Shown here in pieces: positions 8,076 through 16,137 of a stretch of DNA of 64,000 nt. Origin of the DNA: Streptomyces sp. NBC_00287. GTDB lineage: Bacteria; Actinomycetota; Actinomycetes; Streptomycetales; Streptomycetaceae. The stretch covers positions 930,001-994,000 of the forward strand of contig NZ_CP108053.1 in the NCBI RefSeq assembly GCF_036173105.1, given 5' to 3'. The translations under genes and the position numbers were made by a program. A model generated the notes under the pieces. That model saw nothing but the letters and a program-made list of their open reading frames with translations, ran no database searches and was not told where the DNA came from. The stretch's first letter is position 1, and each line of letters starts with the position of its first letter.

Positions 8076-9271
8076 TGCCGCAAATAAACAAACCCCGCTC
8101 GCACAAGGTCGTGCCGGGCACGACCACCGACCTCACCCGCCTCCGCATCGCCCTGACCATCTTCTTCGCCCTCGACGGCTTCGTCTTCGCCGGCTGGGTC
8201 GTCCGCATCCCCGCCATCAAGGAACAGGTCAACGCCTCCGCCGGCGCCCTCGGAGTCGCCCTCCTCGGCGTCTCCGCGGGCGCCGTCATCACCATGACGC
8301 TCACCGGCCGCCTCTGCCGCCACTACGGCACCCATCCGGTCACCGTCGTCTGCGCCGTACTGCTCTCCCTCAGCGTCGCCCTCCCCCCGCTCACCCACTC
8401 CGTCCCGGCACTCACCGCCGTGCTCCTGCTGTTCGGCGCGGCCTACGGCAGCATCAACGTCGCCTTCAACAGCGCCGCCGTCGACCTCGTCGCCGCGCTC
8501 CAGCGGCCGATCATGCCCACCTTCCACGCGGCCTTCAGCCTGGGCGGAATGGTGGGCGCGGGCCTTGGCGGGCTGGTCGCCGGAAGCCTCTCCCCCACGC
8601 GGCACCTGTTCGGCCTCACCGTCGTCGGGCTCCTGGTGACCCTCTTCGCGGGGCGCGTCCTCCTGCGGATCGAACCGCCGCAGGTGGCGCGACCACGGGA
8701 GGCGAGCCCACGGCGCCTGGACCGCCGTACCCGTGGACTCGTCACCGTCTTCGGGCTGATCGCGCTGTGCACGGCGTACGGCGAGGGCGCGATGGCCGAC
8801 TGGGGTGCCCTGCATCTCGAGCAGGACCTGGACGCCTCGCCGGGACTCTCGGCGGTGGGCTACTCCTGCTTCGCGCTCGCCATGACGCTCGGCCGGCTGA
8901 CCGGGTCGACGCTCCTCCAGCGGCTCGGCCGCACCCGTACCGTCGTGGTCGGTGGCGCCACCGCGGCCGCGGGCATGCTCCTCGGCTCGCTCACCCCCTC
9001 CGTATGGGCCACGCTGGTCGGCTTCGCCATCACCGGCCTCGGACTCGCCAACCTCTTCCCGGTCGCCATCGAACGCGCCGGCGCCCTCGCCGGCCCGAGC
9101 GGCGTCGCGACCGCCTCCACCCTCGGCTACGGCGGCATGCTCCTCGGACCGCCCGCGATCGGCTTCATGGCCGAGTGGTCCTCCCTGCCCATGGCCCTGA
9201 CCAGCGTCGCGGTCCTGGCCGCCGTCGCCGCGGCCATCGGCTTCGCGACCCGGCACACGGCAAGCGGCTGA
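8075..9271 (+). CDS. MFS transporter
   Basis: This 398-residue integral membrane protein has about 12 predicted helices in two bundles, with a basic loop in the middle (about residues 205-225, RPREASPRRLDRRTRG). The first helix contains FFALDGFVFAGWVVRIPAIK and the A-like loop TGRLCRHYGTHPV follows helix 2. It resembles YbjJ/FucP-like MFS members that move sugars or small molecules; direction and substrate are not evident. GTG start, probably leaderless. Neighbours give no pathway clue. Confidence 0.83.
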   Translation: MPQINKPRSHKVVPGTTTDLTRLRIALTIFFALDGFVFAGWVVRIPAIKEQVNASAGALGVALLGVSAGAVITMTLTGRLCRHYGTHPVTVVCAVLLSLSVALPPLTHSVPALTAVLLLFGAAYGSINVAFNSAAVDLVAALQRPIMPTFHAAFSLGGMVGAGLGGLVAGSLSPTRHLFGLTVVGLLVTLFAGRVLLRIEPPQVARPREASPRRLDRRTRGLVTVFGLIALCTAYGEGAMADWGALHLEQDLDASPGLSAVGYSCFALAMTLGRLTGSTLLQRLGRTRTVVVGGATAAAGMLLGSLTPSVWATLVGFAITGLGLANLFPVAIERAGALAGPSGVATASTLGYGGMLLGPPAIGFMAEWSSLPMALTSVAVLAAVAAAIGFATRHTASG

Positions 9272-9276
9272 CGGCG

Positions 9277-9319
9277 ACTCTGCGCGTACGGCGGGCTCAG
9301 GCCGCCATGAGCGCAGAGT
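9277..9319. terminator. Stem-loop between convergent genes
   Basis: ACTCTGCGC (9277-9285) and GCGCAGAGT (9311-9319) form a perfect 9-bp stem with a 25-base loop containing a smaller GGCGG/CCGCC pairing. It lies between the ends of the MFS gene and the convergent DM13 gene, so it may terminate both. Confidence 0.5.
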
Positions 9320-9351
9320 CCTGCCGGGCTGCGGTAAGGCCGACCGGAGGC

Positions 9352-9891
9352 TCAGGCCTGCGCAAGCTCCGCCGCTCCGAACGAGACGTCGAACCGGTCG
9401 CACCAGATGCTGACGCTGCTGTACCGCGTCAGATCGAGGTCGGCCGGGACGATGTAGTTCTGGCTGCCCTTGTTGCCCTTGAGCTTGCCGAGGCTGACGT
9501 ACTGCCCGTCGTCGAAGACGCGCCAGCCGGCGGTGCCCTCCTTCACGGGGGCGTCGGTCAGCCAGACGCGGAGGTCGGGGCCGTTGCTGGTGTCGAGGTT
9601 CTCCAGCCGGACGACATGGGATCCGTCGGCCAGCCGTACGAGCTTCACACTGCCCGAGGTGTCGTGTTCGTGGCTGATCAGCTCGCCGCGGGCCAGGATC
9701 CGTGGACCGGCCGGCGCGGACGGATCCGCGGTCGCGGGTGGCGCGGAGGTCCCCACCGCCACTGGCAGCGCCTCGTCCACCGTCTCGTCCTGCCACAGCT
9801 TCCACGGCTGGAACCAGTACAGCCCGAGCCCGACCCCGGCGACGGCCACCACCAGCACCCCGACGATCAGCGACTTCCGTACGCGCCCCAT
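9352..9891 (-). CDS. DM13 domain membrane-anchored protein
   Basis: This 179-residue protein has an N-terminal membrane helix or uncleaved signal at residues 7-27 (LIVGVLVVAVAGVGLGLYWF). A Pro/Ala-rich linker leads into a DM13 domain from about residue 70 to the end. Typical elements are SHEHDTSGSVKLVRLADGSH, LENLDTSNGPDLRVWLTD and the closing YSSVSIWCDRFDVSFG, which holds the conserved Cys. DM13 is a small extracytoplasmic beta domain proposed to take part in redox reactions. It faces outward. Nothing nearby points to a partner. Confidence 0.85.
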   Translation of the reverse strand: MGRVRKSLIVGVLVVAVAGVGLGLYWFQPWKLWQDETVDEALPVAVGTSAPPATADPSAPAGPRILARGELISHEHDTSGSVKLVRLADGSHVVRLENLDTSNGPDLRVWLTDAPVKEGTAGWRVFDDGQYVSLGKLKGNKGSQNYIVPADLDLTRYSSVSIWCDRFDVSFGAAELAQA

Positions 9892-10029
9892 AACCTTCCC
9901 CCGATCCCTGAGAGTTCCTGTCGGCTCTCATTCCAACGGATCACCGACGCGTACGGCATCCCTGAACCGATGACGAAACCCTTACGGCCACTACCCTTCG
10001 ACCGCACTCCATCGGGCACACTCGGCCCC

Positions 10030-10764
10030 ATGGAGACTGCCGAGTTCATCCACGTCCTGGACCGGGAGGGCGAGTTGCTCGCCGAGGCGGCCGAGCGGGC
10101 CGGGACCGAAGCCAAGGTGCCGACCTGCCCTCAGTGGCAGGTGCGTGACCTGCTGCGGCACACGGGCAAGGTGCACCGCTGGGCGACCGCGTTCGTCGCC
10201 GAGGGACACACCGCCTTCCAGCCCGCCGCGGGTCCGCCCGACCTCGACGGCACCGAGCTCACGGCCTGGTTCCGCGCGGGACACCGCCGGCTCGTCGACA
10301 CCCTCACCGACGCCCAACCCGACATCCAGTGCTGGCACTTCCTGCCCGCGCCGTCCCCGCTCGCCTTCTGGGCCCGCCGTCAGGCGCACGAGACCACGAT
10401 CCACCGCTTCGACGCGGAGGCGGCACGCGGCGGTACGCCGACCGGGATCGACGCCGCCTTCGCCGCCGACGGCATAGACGAGCTGCTCCTCGGCGTCCAC
10501 GCCCGCGACAAGAGCCAGGTCCGCTGCGCCGAGCCCCGGGTCCTGCGGGTGCGGGCGACCGACATGGACGACGCGGTGTGGACCGTACGACTGTCCCAGG
10601 AGCCGCCGGCGGCGGTGCGGGAGGACGTCGGGGAGGCCGACTGCGAAGTGGCCGGGCCGATCGCGCAGCTGTATCCCGCGCTGTGGAACCGGCTGCCGCT
10701 CCCGAGCGTGCACGGTGACGCCGCGGTGGCAGCGCTGTGGCGGGAGAAGTCCGCCGTCAACTGA
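10030..10764 (+). CDS. Maleylpyruvate isomerase-fold (MDMPI) mycothiol-dependent enzyme family protein
   Basis: This 244-residue protein starts at the ATG at 10030. The N-terminal half matches the mycothiol-dependent maleylpyruvate isomerase/DinB-like fold, with LLRHTGKVHRWATAFV (about residues 42-57) and ARRQAHETTIHRFDAE (about 117-132). The His residues of HTGKVH and HETTIHR are the likely metal ligands. The C-terminal half is the accessory MDMPI_C domain, ending in a sequence that includes AQLYPALWNRLPL. Such proteins use or modify mycothiol in small-molecule metabolism. Substrate unknown. Confidence 0.8.
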   Translation: METAEFIHVLDREGELLAEAAERAGTEAKVPTCPQWQVRDLLRHTGKVHRWATAFVAEGHTAFQPAAGPPDLDGTELTAWFRAGHRRLVDTLTDAQPDIQCWHFLPAPSPLAFWARRQAHETTIHRFDAEAARGGTPTGIDAAFAADGIDELLLGVHARDKSQVRCAEPRVLRVRATDMDDAVWTVRLSQEPPAAVREDVGEADCEVAGPIAQLYPALWNRLPLPSVHGDAAVAALWREKSAVN

Positions 10765-10776
10765 GGCTGACCGCGT

Positions 10777-11154
10777 TCAGTTCGACAGCATCCGGGTCAG
10801 CACCGCGCGCTGCACCGGCAGCACCTCGCCGTGCAGCGCGCGCCCCTTGTCCGTGAGCGCGACCTTCACCCCGCGCCGGTCCTCGGGGCACATGTGGCGA
10901 CCGACGAGGCCGTCCTTCTCCAGGCGCGCAATCAGCCGCGACAAGGCGCTCTGGCTCAGATGGACATGCTCGGCGATCTCCTGCACACGCTGCGCGCACG
11001 CGCCGACCGCCAGCACGTCCAGCACCTCGAAGTCGCTGCCGCACAAGCCGTGTTGATGCAGCGCACGGTCGAGTTCGCACTGCGTGCGGGCGTGCAGCGC
11101 CAGGATGTCCCGCCACTGGTCCACGAGCGCCTGCTCGGCCTTCTTCGCCGCCAT
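10777..11154 (-). CDS. MarR-family transcriptional regulator
   Basis: A 125-residue winged helix-turn-helix repressor. The start at 11154 (MAAKKAEQAL) is chosen because the fold begins there and the upstream extension covers the operator. Recognition helix and wing: EIAEHVHLSQSALSRLIARL, then DGLVGRHMCPEDRRGVKVALT. It is divergent from a drug-exporter-like MFS gene with strong palindromes between them, so it very likely represses that gene and itself and releases on binding an aromatic or drug-like ligand. Confidence 0.86.
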   Translation of the reverse strand: MAAKKAEQALVDQWRDILALHARTQCELDRALHQHGLCGSDFEVLDVLAVGACAQRVQEIAEHVHLSQSALSRLIARLEKDGLVGRHMCPEDRRGVKVALTDKGRALHGEVLPVQRAVLTRMLSN

Positions 11155-11184
11155 GGCCGCACCGTAGCAGAGAAACAAGTTTGT

Positions 11185-11218
11185 TGCATCGGACTTAAAT
11201 GCATTTGCATCCGATGCA
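11185..11218. promoter_or_regulatory. MarR operator palindromes
   Basis: TGCATCGGA (11185-11193) and TCCGATGCA (11210-11218) are a perfect 9-bp inverted repeat. They enclose a second perfect palindrome, AAATGCATTT (11197-11206). The site sits midway between the MarR start (11154) and the MFS start (11240) and would cover promoters in both directions. Confidence 0.75.
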
Positions 11219-11239
11219 TGCGCATGTAGTGTCTGCGAC

Positions 11240-12724
11240 ATGACCTCTCCGCTCACCACCCCCACGTCCGACGGACGTTGGACCCCCCGGCTGTGGGGCA
11301 CCCTGCTGGTGCTCTGCGCCGCGATGTTCCTCGACGCCCTGGACGTCTCGATGGTCGGCGTCGCCCTGCCGTCCATCGGCGCCGACCTGGGCCTTTCCAC
11401 CTCGACGCTGCAATGGATCGTCAGCGGCTACATCCTCGGTTACGGCGGACTGCTGCTCCTCGGCGGACGCACCGCCGACCTGCTGGGCCGGCGGCAGGTC
11501 TTCCTGGTGGCTCTCGGCGTCTTCGCGCTCGCCTCCCTGCTCGGCGGGCTCGTCGACTCCGGTCCGCTGCTGATCGCCAGCCGCTTCATCAAGGGCCTGA
11601 GCGCGGCGTTCACGGCCCCGGCCGGTCTGTCGATCATCACCACGACCTTCCCCGAGGGCACGCTGCGCAACCGGGCCCTGGCCATCTACACCACCTGCGC
11701 GGCCACCGGCTTCTCCATGGGCCTGGTCCTCTCCGGACTGCTCACCGAGGCCAGTTGGCGCCTGACCATGCTGCTGCCCGCGCCGATCGCCCTGATCGCC
11801 CTGGTGGTGGGCCTGAAGATGCTCCCGCGCACCCCGCGCGAGAAGGACCACAACGGCTACGACATCCCCGGCGCCGTCCTCGGCACCGCCTCGATGCTGC
11901 TGCTGGTGTTCACGGTCGTCCAGGCTCCCGAAGTCGGCTGGGCCTCCGCCCGGACACTGCTGTCCTTCCTCGCCGTGGCCGTCCTGCTGACCGCCTTCGT
12001 CCTGGTCGAACGGCGCTCGCCCGGCCCGCTGATCCGGCTCGGCGTGCTGCGCTCGGGCAACCAGATCCGCGCCCAGCTCGGCGCCATCGCGTTCTTCGGT
12101 TCGTACGTCGGCTTCCAGTTCCTGACCACGCTCTACATGCAGTCGCTGCTCGGCTGGTCCGCGCTGCACACGGCGCTCGCCTTCCTGCCCGCGGGCGCGC
12201 TGGTCGCGCTCTCCTCGACGAAGGTCGGCTCGATCGTCGACCGCTTCGGCACCCAGCGGCTGATCGCGGTGGGCTTCGCGCTCATGGTCGTCGGCTACGC
12301 CCTGTTCCTCCAGGTCGACCTCGACCCGGTGTACGCGGCGACCATCCTGCCGTCGATGCTGCTGATCGGCGCGGCCTGTGCGCTGGTCTTCCCGTCGCTC
12401 AACATCCAGGCCACCAACGGCGTCGACGACCACGAGCAGGGCATGGTCTCCGGTCTGCTGAACACCTCGGTACAGGTGGGCGGCGCGATCTTCCTCGCTG
12501 TGGTGACCGCGGTCGTGACCGCCGGGGCACCCGACAGCCCCACCCCGCAGGGTGTCCTCGACAGCTACCGTCCCGGCTTCGTGGTGGTGGCGTTCGTCGC
12601 CCTCGCGGGCCTGCTGATCACACTCACGGGCCTGCGCGGGTCGCGCCCGGCCCAGCCGTCCGTGGTGGTCGCCAAGTCCACCGTGCGGGAGGCGGAGGCG
12701 GACCGGGTTCCGGTCCGCGACTAG
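11240..12724 (+). CDS. DHA2-type MFS drug/proton exporter (EmrB/QacA-like)
   Basis: This 494-residue transporter has about 14 predicted membrane helices. The first helix has MFLDALDVSMVGVALPSIGADL, and the loop after helix 2 has GGRTADLLGRRQVF, the motif A usual in EmrB/QacA exporters; motif C-like Gly/Pro-rich sequence (TGFSMGLVLSGLLTE) is at about residues 155-169. It is the probable target of the divergent MarR repressor and would pump out a toxic or signalling compound. Its stop codon TAG lies at the left edge of a transposable element; the C-terminal tail is hydrophilic. Confidence 0.87.
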   Translation: MTSPLTTPTSDGRWTPRLWGTLLVLCAAMFLDALDVSMVGVALPSIGADLGLSTSTLQWIVSGYILGYGGLLLLGGRTADLLGRRQVFLVALGVFALASLLGGLVDSGPLLIASRFIKGLSAAFTAPAGLSIITTTFPEGTLRNRALAIYTTCAATGFSMGLVLSGLLTEASWRLTMLLPAPIALIALVVGLKMLPRTPREKDHNGYDIPGAVLGTASMLLLVFTVVQAPEVGWASARTLLSFLAVAVLLTAFVLVERRSPGPLIRLGVLRSGNQIRAQLGAIAFFGSYVGFQFLTTLYMQSLLGWSALHTALAFLPAGALVALSSTKVGSIVDRFGTQRLIAVGFALMVVGYALFLQVDLDPVYAATILPSMLLIGAACALVFPSLNIQATNGVDDHEQGMVSGLLNTSVQVGGAIFLAVVTAVVTAGAPDSPTPQGVLDSYRPGFVVVAFVALAGLLITLTGLRGSRPAQPSVVVAKSTVREAEADRVPVRD

Positions 12725-12917
12725 GTCCTGTCGTCACATTCCCGTCGTCCGCCCGAAGGGCGGGCCCGGCGGGGTCTGGCGCGTGCGATCGCAAGGCGCC
12801 GGAGCGCCCTCGTGGCGGAGCCACGTGGGCGGTTCGGCAACGCGGCTGGGGGTCCCCCCTCTGGGGGAGTGCGTGCCAGACCCCGCCGGGCAGGCGGGAA
12901 TGTGACGACAGGACCTA
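12722..12917. mobile_element. 196-bp MITE-like element with 21-bp perfect terminal inverted repeats
   Basis: GGTCCTGTCGTCACATTCCC plus one G (12724-12744) is repeated exactly in inverse at 12895-12915. The similarity continues inward with interruptions (GGCGGGGTCTGGC against GCCAGACCCCGCC), so each arm is about 50 bases. Both ends are flanked by TA (12722-12723 and 12916-12917), the expected duplication. No coding frame is present. This is a non-autonomous element, probably mobilised by an IS630- or IS5-type transposase elsewhere. The left TA and first G form the TAG stop codon of the MFS gene. Confidence 0.8.
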
Positions 12918-12935
12918 AGGGGGGATCGCCTCCAC

Positions 12936-12983
12936 GCGTGTGCCCGGCCGGGGTCGCTGTCGCTTGCCCGGCCGGGCACACGC
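12936..12983 (+). terminator. Strong stem-loop terminator
   Basis: A perfect 17-bp stem, GCGTGTGCCCGGCCGGG (12936-12952) with CCCGGCCGGGCACACGC (12967-12983), encloses a 14-base loop and is followed by CTGTTTC. It is best read as the terminator of the MFS gene, now separated from the stop codon by the MITE. Confidence 0.65.
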
Positions 12984-12999
12984 CTGTTTCACTCCGTAC

Positions 13000-13284
13000 A
13001 TGAGTCTTCACGGGGGTCGGCGCACCAAGGACGAGCAGGACGCCTTCGTCGTCGAGTTGGGGTACGCGCTGTTCAGCGCGGTGTTCGCGGCGGGGGTGGT
13101 CTTCGGGGCCGTCGTCGGTCCGGCGCTGCTGTTCGATCTTCCGGGGGCCGTGGAGTCGCTGCTGTGGCAGGGCGGGAAGTGGCTCGCCGTGGTGCTCCTC
13201 GCCGCCCGTGTGATCAGCGTGCTGATGCGTTTCCGGCGGGCGGCTCAGCCCAGCCAGCCCGGCCGTACCAATCCCGACTCGTAG
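13000..13284 (+). CDS. Small two-helix membrane protein (DUF6332-like)
   Basis: A 94-residue protein with a charged N-terminus (residues 1-18, rich in Arg, Lys, Asp and Glu), then two hydrophobic helices at about 22-48 (ALFSAVFAAGVVFGAVVG) and 58-80 (LLWQGGKWLAVVLLAARVIS), and a basic tail. It resembles the small Streptomyces DUF6332 family. Function unknown. Its 3' end overlaps the convergent response regulator gene by 40 bases. Confidence 0.6.
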   Translation: MSLHGGRRTKDEQDAFVVELGYALFSAVFAAGVVFGAVVGPALLFDLPGAVESLLWQGGKWLAVVLLAARVISVLMRFRRAAQPSQPGRTNPDS

Positions 13285-13910
13285 GCGAGAACGACCAGTT
13301 GGGCCCGGTCGCGGGCGCCCAGCTTCACCATGGTTCGGCTGACGTGGGTCTTGGCGGTGAGAGGGCTGACGACGAGACGGCGGGCGATCTCCTCGTTGGA
13401 CAGGCCGATCCCGACCAGGGCCATCACCTCCCGTTCCCGCTCGGTGAGTTCGGTGAGGGCGTCGGCGGCCGCGGGCTCCTTGGAACGGGCTGCGAACTCG
13501 GCGATCAGCCGTCGGGTCACCCCCGGTGAGAGCAGCGCGTCCCCGCCGACCACCGCCCGTACGGCGCGCAGGAGTTCATCCGGTTCGGTGTCCTTGACCA
13601 GGAAGCCGGAGGCCCCGGAGCGGATCGCCTCGAAGACGTACTCGTCGAGCTCGAAGGTGGTGAGCATGACCACCTTCACCTCCTTCAGCCGGTCGTCCTC
13701 GGTGATCCGCCGGGTCGCGGCCAGCCCGTCCAGCACCGGCATCCGGATGTCCATCAGCACGACATCGGGGGCGAGTTCACGCACCGCGCGCACCGCCTCC
13801 TCGCCGTCGGCGGCCTCTCCGGCCACCTCGATGTCGGGCTGCGCGTCGAGCAGCGCCCGGAAACCGGCCCGCACCAGTGACTGGTCGTCGGCGAGCAGTA
13901 CGCGGATCAC
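13245..13910 (-). CDS. NarL/FixJ-type response regulator
   Basis: A 221-residue two-component response regulator. The receiver domain covers residues 1-120, with acidic pocket DD (8-9), phospho-acceptor Asp in VVLMDIRMPVLDG (about 54), the Thr of MLTTFELDEY (about 85) and the Lys of LVKDTEP (about 106). A LuxR-type DNA-binding domain follows at about 150-215 (LTEREREVMALVGIGLSNEE, then IARRLVVSPLTAKTHVSRTM). It overlaps the sensor kinase gene by 4 bases and is surely its partner. Confidence 0.92.
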   Translation of the reverse strand: MIRVLLADDQSLVRAGFRALLDAQPDIEVAGEAADGEEAVRAVRELAPDVVLMDIRMPVLDGLAATRRITEDDRLKEVKVVMLTTFELDEYVFEAIRSGASGFLVKDTEPDELLRAVRAVVGGDALLSPGVTRRLIAEFAARSKEPAAADALTELTEREREVMALVGIGLSNEEIARRLVVSPLTAKTHVSRTMVKLGARDRAQLVVLAYESGLVRPGWLG

Positions 13911-15124
13911 CGGTCGTCCTCCTTCACGCTGAGCGGCAGTACGGCGAGCACCCGGAAACCGCCGTCGGCGCGCGGGCCCGCCTCGATCGTGCCACCCAGG
14001 GCGGCGGCCCGCTCCCGCATTCCGGCGAGTCCGTTGCCGCTGCCGCCCGCGTCGGCGCCGGTCGCGGGCCCGTCGTCGTCGACGCGGATCCGCAACGCCC
14101 CGCCCTCGTGCTCGAGGTGCACGCGCGCGTGCCGCGATCCCGAGTGCCGTACGACATTGGTGAGGGCTTCCTGCACGATCCGGAAGGCCGCGAGGTCGGT
14201 GCCCGGCGGCAGCGGGGGCGGGGTGCCGTGCACCTCGACGGTCAGGCCCGCGCCGGCGGCCTGGTCCACGAGTTCGGGGAGCCGGTCGAGCCCGGGCGCG
14301 GGCGCGCGCGGCGCGTCACCCGGCGCGCGGAGTGTGTCGAGCACCTGCCGCACCTCGCCGAGCGCCTCCTTGCTCTGGGCCTTGATGGTGGTCAGCGCCG
14401 TCCGGGCCTGCTCGGGATCGGAGTCGAGGAGCGCGAGTCCGACGCCCGCCTGAACGTTGATGACGGAGATACTGTGCGCCAGGACGTCATGCAGCTCCCG
14501 CGCGATCCGCAACCGCTCCTCGTCGGCCCGCCGCCGAGCCGCCTGCGCCCGCTCGGCCCGCTCCTTGGCCCACTGCTCACGCCGGGTCCGTACCAGCTCC
14601 GACAGCGCCACGATGGCCACGACCCAGGCAGCGACCACACCTTCCTGTCCCCAGGGAGCGGCGGAGTCCCCGGAGGGCGGGAGCCACTGGTAGAGCCAGT
14701 GGGCGACCAGCACATGCCCGACCCACAAGGTGCCCATGGCCGCCCAGGCGGCCCGTCGATGCCCGGCGACGATGGCGTTGAAGCAGCTGATCGCCACGGT
14801 GAGGAAGACGGGCCCGTACGGATATCCGGCGCCGAGGTAGACCATGGCGGCACCGGCCGTACCGAAGGCGACGGCGACGGGATAGCGATGCCGCCACAGC
14901 AGCAGAAGCCCGGCCACGAGCAGCAGCACGCGCGCGAAGGCATCGAGGTCGGCCCGCTCGCCCACCTGTTCCTTGGCGGCGAAGTTCGACCCGAGGAGCA
15001 CGAAGGCGGTGACGACAACGGTGGACCGCCAGGGCCACCGCCCCTGCTCTTCCTGCCTCCACCACGACGGCCCGCTCCGCCACCACTGCGGCGGACCGAC
15101 CACGGGCACACGCTGCTCCTCCAT
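13907..15124 (-). CDS. Sensor histidine kinase (HPK7/NarL-system type)
   Basis: A 405-residue membrane kinase. About five membrane helices fill residues 35-185. A coiled segment leads to the HisKA_3 domain with the phosphorylated His in IARELHDVLAHSISV (about residue 211). The HATPase domain is short, with VQEALTNVVRHSGSRHARV, DDDGPATGAD and GNGLAGMRERAAALGG. No external sensor domain is seen, so the signal is probably sensed within the membrane. The ATG at 15124 is preferred over a GTG at 15148, because TAGCGT, a -10-like box, lies just before it. Confidence 0.88.
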   Translation of the reverse strand: MEEQRVPVVGPPQWWRSGPSWWRQEEQGRWPWRSTVVVTAFVLLGSNFAAKEQVGERADLDAFARVLLLVAGLLLLWRHRYPVAVAFGTAGAAMVYLGAGYPYGPVFLTVAISCFNAIVAGHRRAAWAAMGTLWVGHVLVAHWLYQWLPPSGDSAAPWGQEGVVAAWVVAIVALSELVRTRREQWAKERAERAQAARRRADEERLRIARELHDVLAHSISVINVQAGVGLALLDSDPEQARTALTTIKAQSKEALGEVRQVLDTLRAPGDAPRAPAPGLDRLPELVDQAAGAGLTVEVHGTPPPLPPGTDLAAFRIVQEALTNVVRHSGSRHARVHLEHEGGALRIRVDDDGPATGADAGGSGNGLAGMRERAAALGGTIEAGPRADGGFRVLAVLPLSVKEDDR

Positions 15125-15216
15125 GCCCGCCACGCTAGACGCCACCACCGCCGGGCCGCGTCACCCGGGCGAGGTGATCACGCGTACTCCCGGCGAAGTA
15201 CGCCGCCGAACGGCCG

Positions 15217-15951
15217 TCACTTCCCCGAGCCGGCCGGTCCGGTCTGCGGATACACCAGGCCCACGCCCTGGGCGAGTTGGCTCACGGCATGCCGGAAGAA
15301 CCGCTCGCGGTCCTCGACCACCCGGTGGAACTGGCCGAACAGCTCGAAGCCGACCAGACCATAGAGCTGGGCCCACGCCGCGATGAGCGCCGCCATCGTC
15401 TCCGGGGGAAGGTCGGGGGCGAAGTCGGCGGCCATACGTTCGGCCTCGGGGCGCAGTTCGGCGGGCAGGCGTGGCTTGGCGAGGCCGAGGCCCTTGTGGG
15501 CGTCGCGCAGGATGCCGATGAACACCTGGCCGACCCGGGACGCGGCCGGGACCGTGGTGTCGGGGGCGGTGTAGCCGGGCACCGGTGAACCGTAGATCAG
15601 CGCGTACTCGTGCGGATGCGCCAGCGCCCAGCCCCGTACGGCCTCGCACACCGCGATCCAGCGGTGCCCGGGGCCGGCGTCGGCGAAGGCGTCGCGCGCG
15701 GCCTCGGCGCTCTCGCCGACGGAGTTGTAGGCGTCGATGATCAGCGCGGTCAGCAAGTCGTCGCGGCTGGGGAAATAACGGTAGAGCGCGGAGGAGACCA
15801 TGCCGAGTTCGCGGGCCACGGCGCGCAGCGAGAGCTTGGCGGCGCCGTCGGCGGCGAGCTGTCTGCGCGCCTCGTCCTTGATGGCCGCCGTGACCTCGAT
15901 CCTGGCCCGGGCCCGGGCTCCCTGTGGGGTGCTGCCGTGTGCGGTGCTCAT
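15217..15951 (-). CDS. TetR-family repressor with C-terminal TetR_C_13-like domain
   Basis: A 244-residue regulator starting at the ATG at 15951 (MSTAHGSTPQ). The helix-turn-helix is at about residues 20-65: LSLRAVARELGMVSSALYRY, then FPSRDDLLTALIIDAYNSV. The ligand domain follows and contains RGWALAHPHEYALIYGSPVPGY, characteristic of a large actinobacterial TetR subgroup that usually controls an adjacent oxidoreductase. It is divergent from the F420-dependent reductase gene with several operator copies between. Confidence 0.88.
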   Translation of the reverse strand: MSTAHGSTPQGARARARIEVTAAIKDEARRQLAADGAAKLSLRAVARELGMVSSALYRYFPSRDDLLTALIIDAYNSVGESAEAARDAFADAGPGHRWIAVCEAVRGWALAHPHEYALIYGSPVPGYTAPDTTVPAASRVGQVFIGILRDAHKGLGLAKPRLPAELRPEAERMAADFAPDLPPETMAALIAAWAQLYGLVGFELFGQFHRVVEDRERFFRHAVSQLAQGVGLVYPQTGPAGSGK

Positions 15952-15975
15952 GCGGGGCAGTGTCGCATGAAAGCG

Positions 15976-16121
15976 AGAGCAGTGCACACAAACAAGAGCA
16001 GCGAACACAAAAGAGAGCACTGCTCTTGCTTTGGATCACTGATCTCGTCCACACTGAAGCGACAGCGGCGAGATCAGCGCTCACAACAAAGAGCACCGCT
16101 CTCCAAAGAGAGCAGTGCTCG
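15976..16121. promoter_or_regulatory. Cluster of TetR operator sites
   Basis: Repeats of the dyad AGAGCA-N-TGCTCT lie between the divergent genes. There is a perfect copy at 16014-16026, a one-mismatch copy at 16090-16102, a near copy at 16109-16121 next to the ribosome binding site of the reductase gene, and part copies at 15976-15987 and around 15995. The spacing would let the repressor cover both promoters. Confidence 0.75.
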
Positions 16122-16137
16122 GCCTACCGGAGGTCCC

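Noticed and set aside
8000..9931. 643-codon minus-strand frame over the MFS gene
   Set aside because: Low-complexity Arg/Gly/Ala translation opposite a clear transporter; a high-GC antisense artefact.
12721..13011. 96-codon frame across the MITE
   Set aside because: It consists of the inverted repeats and terminator read in frame; not a gene.
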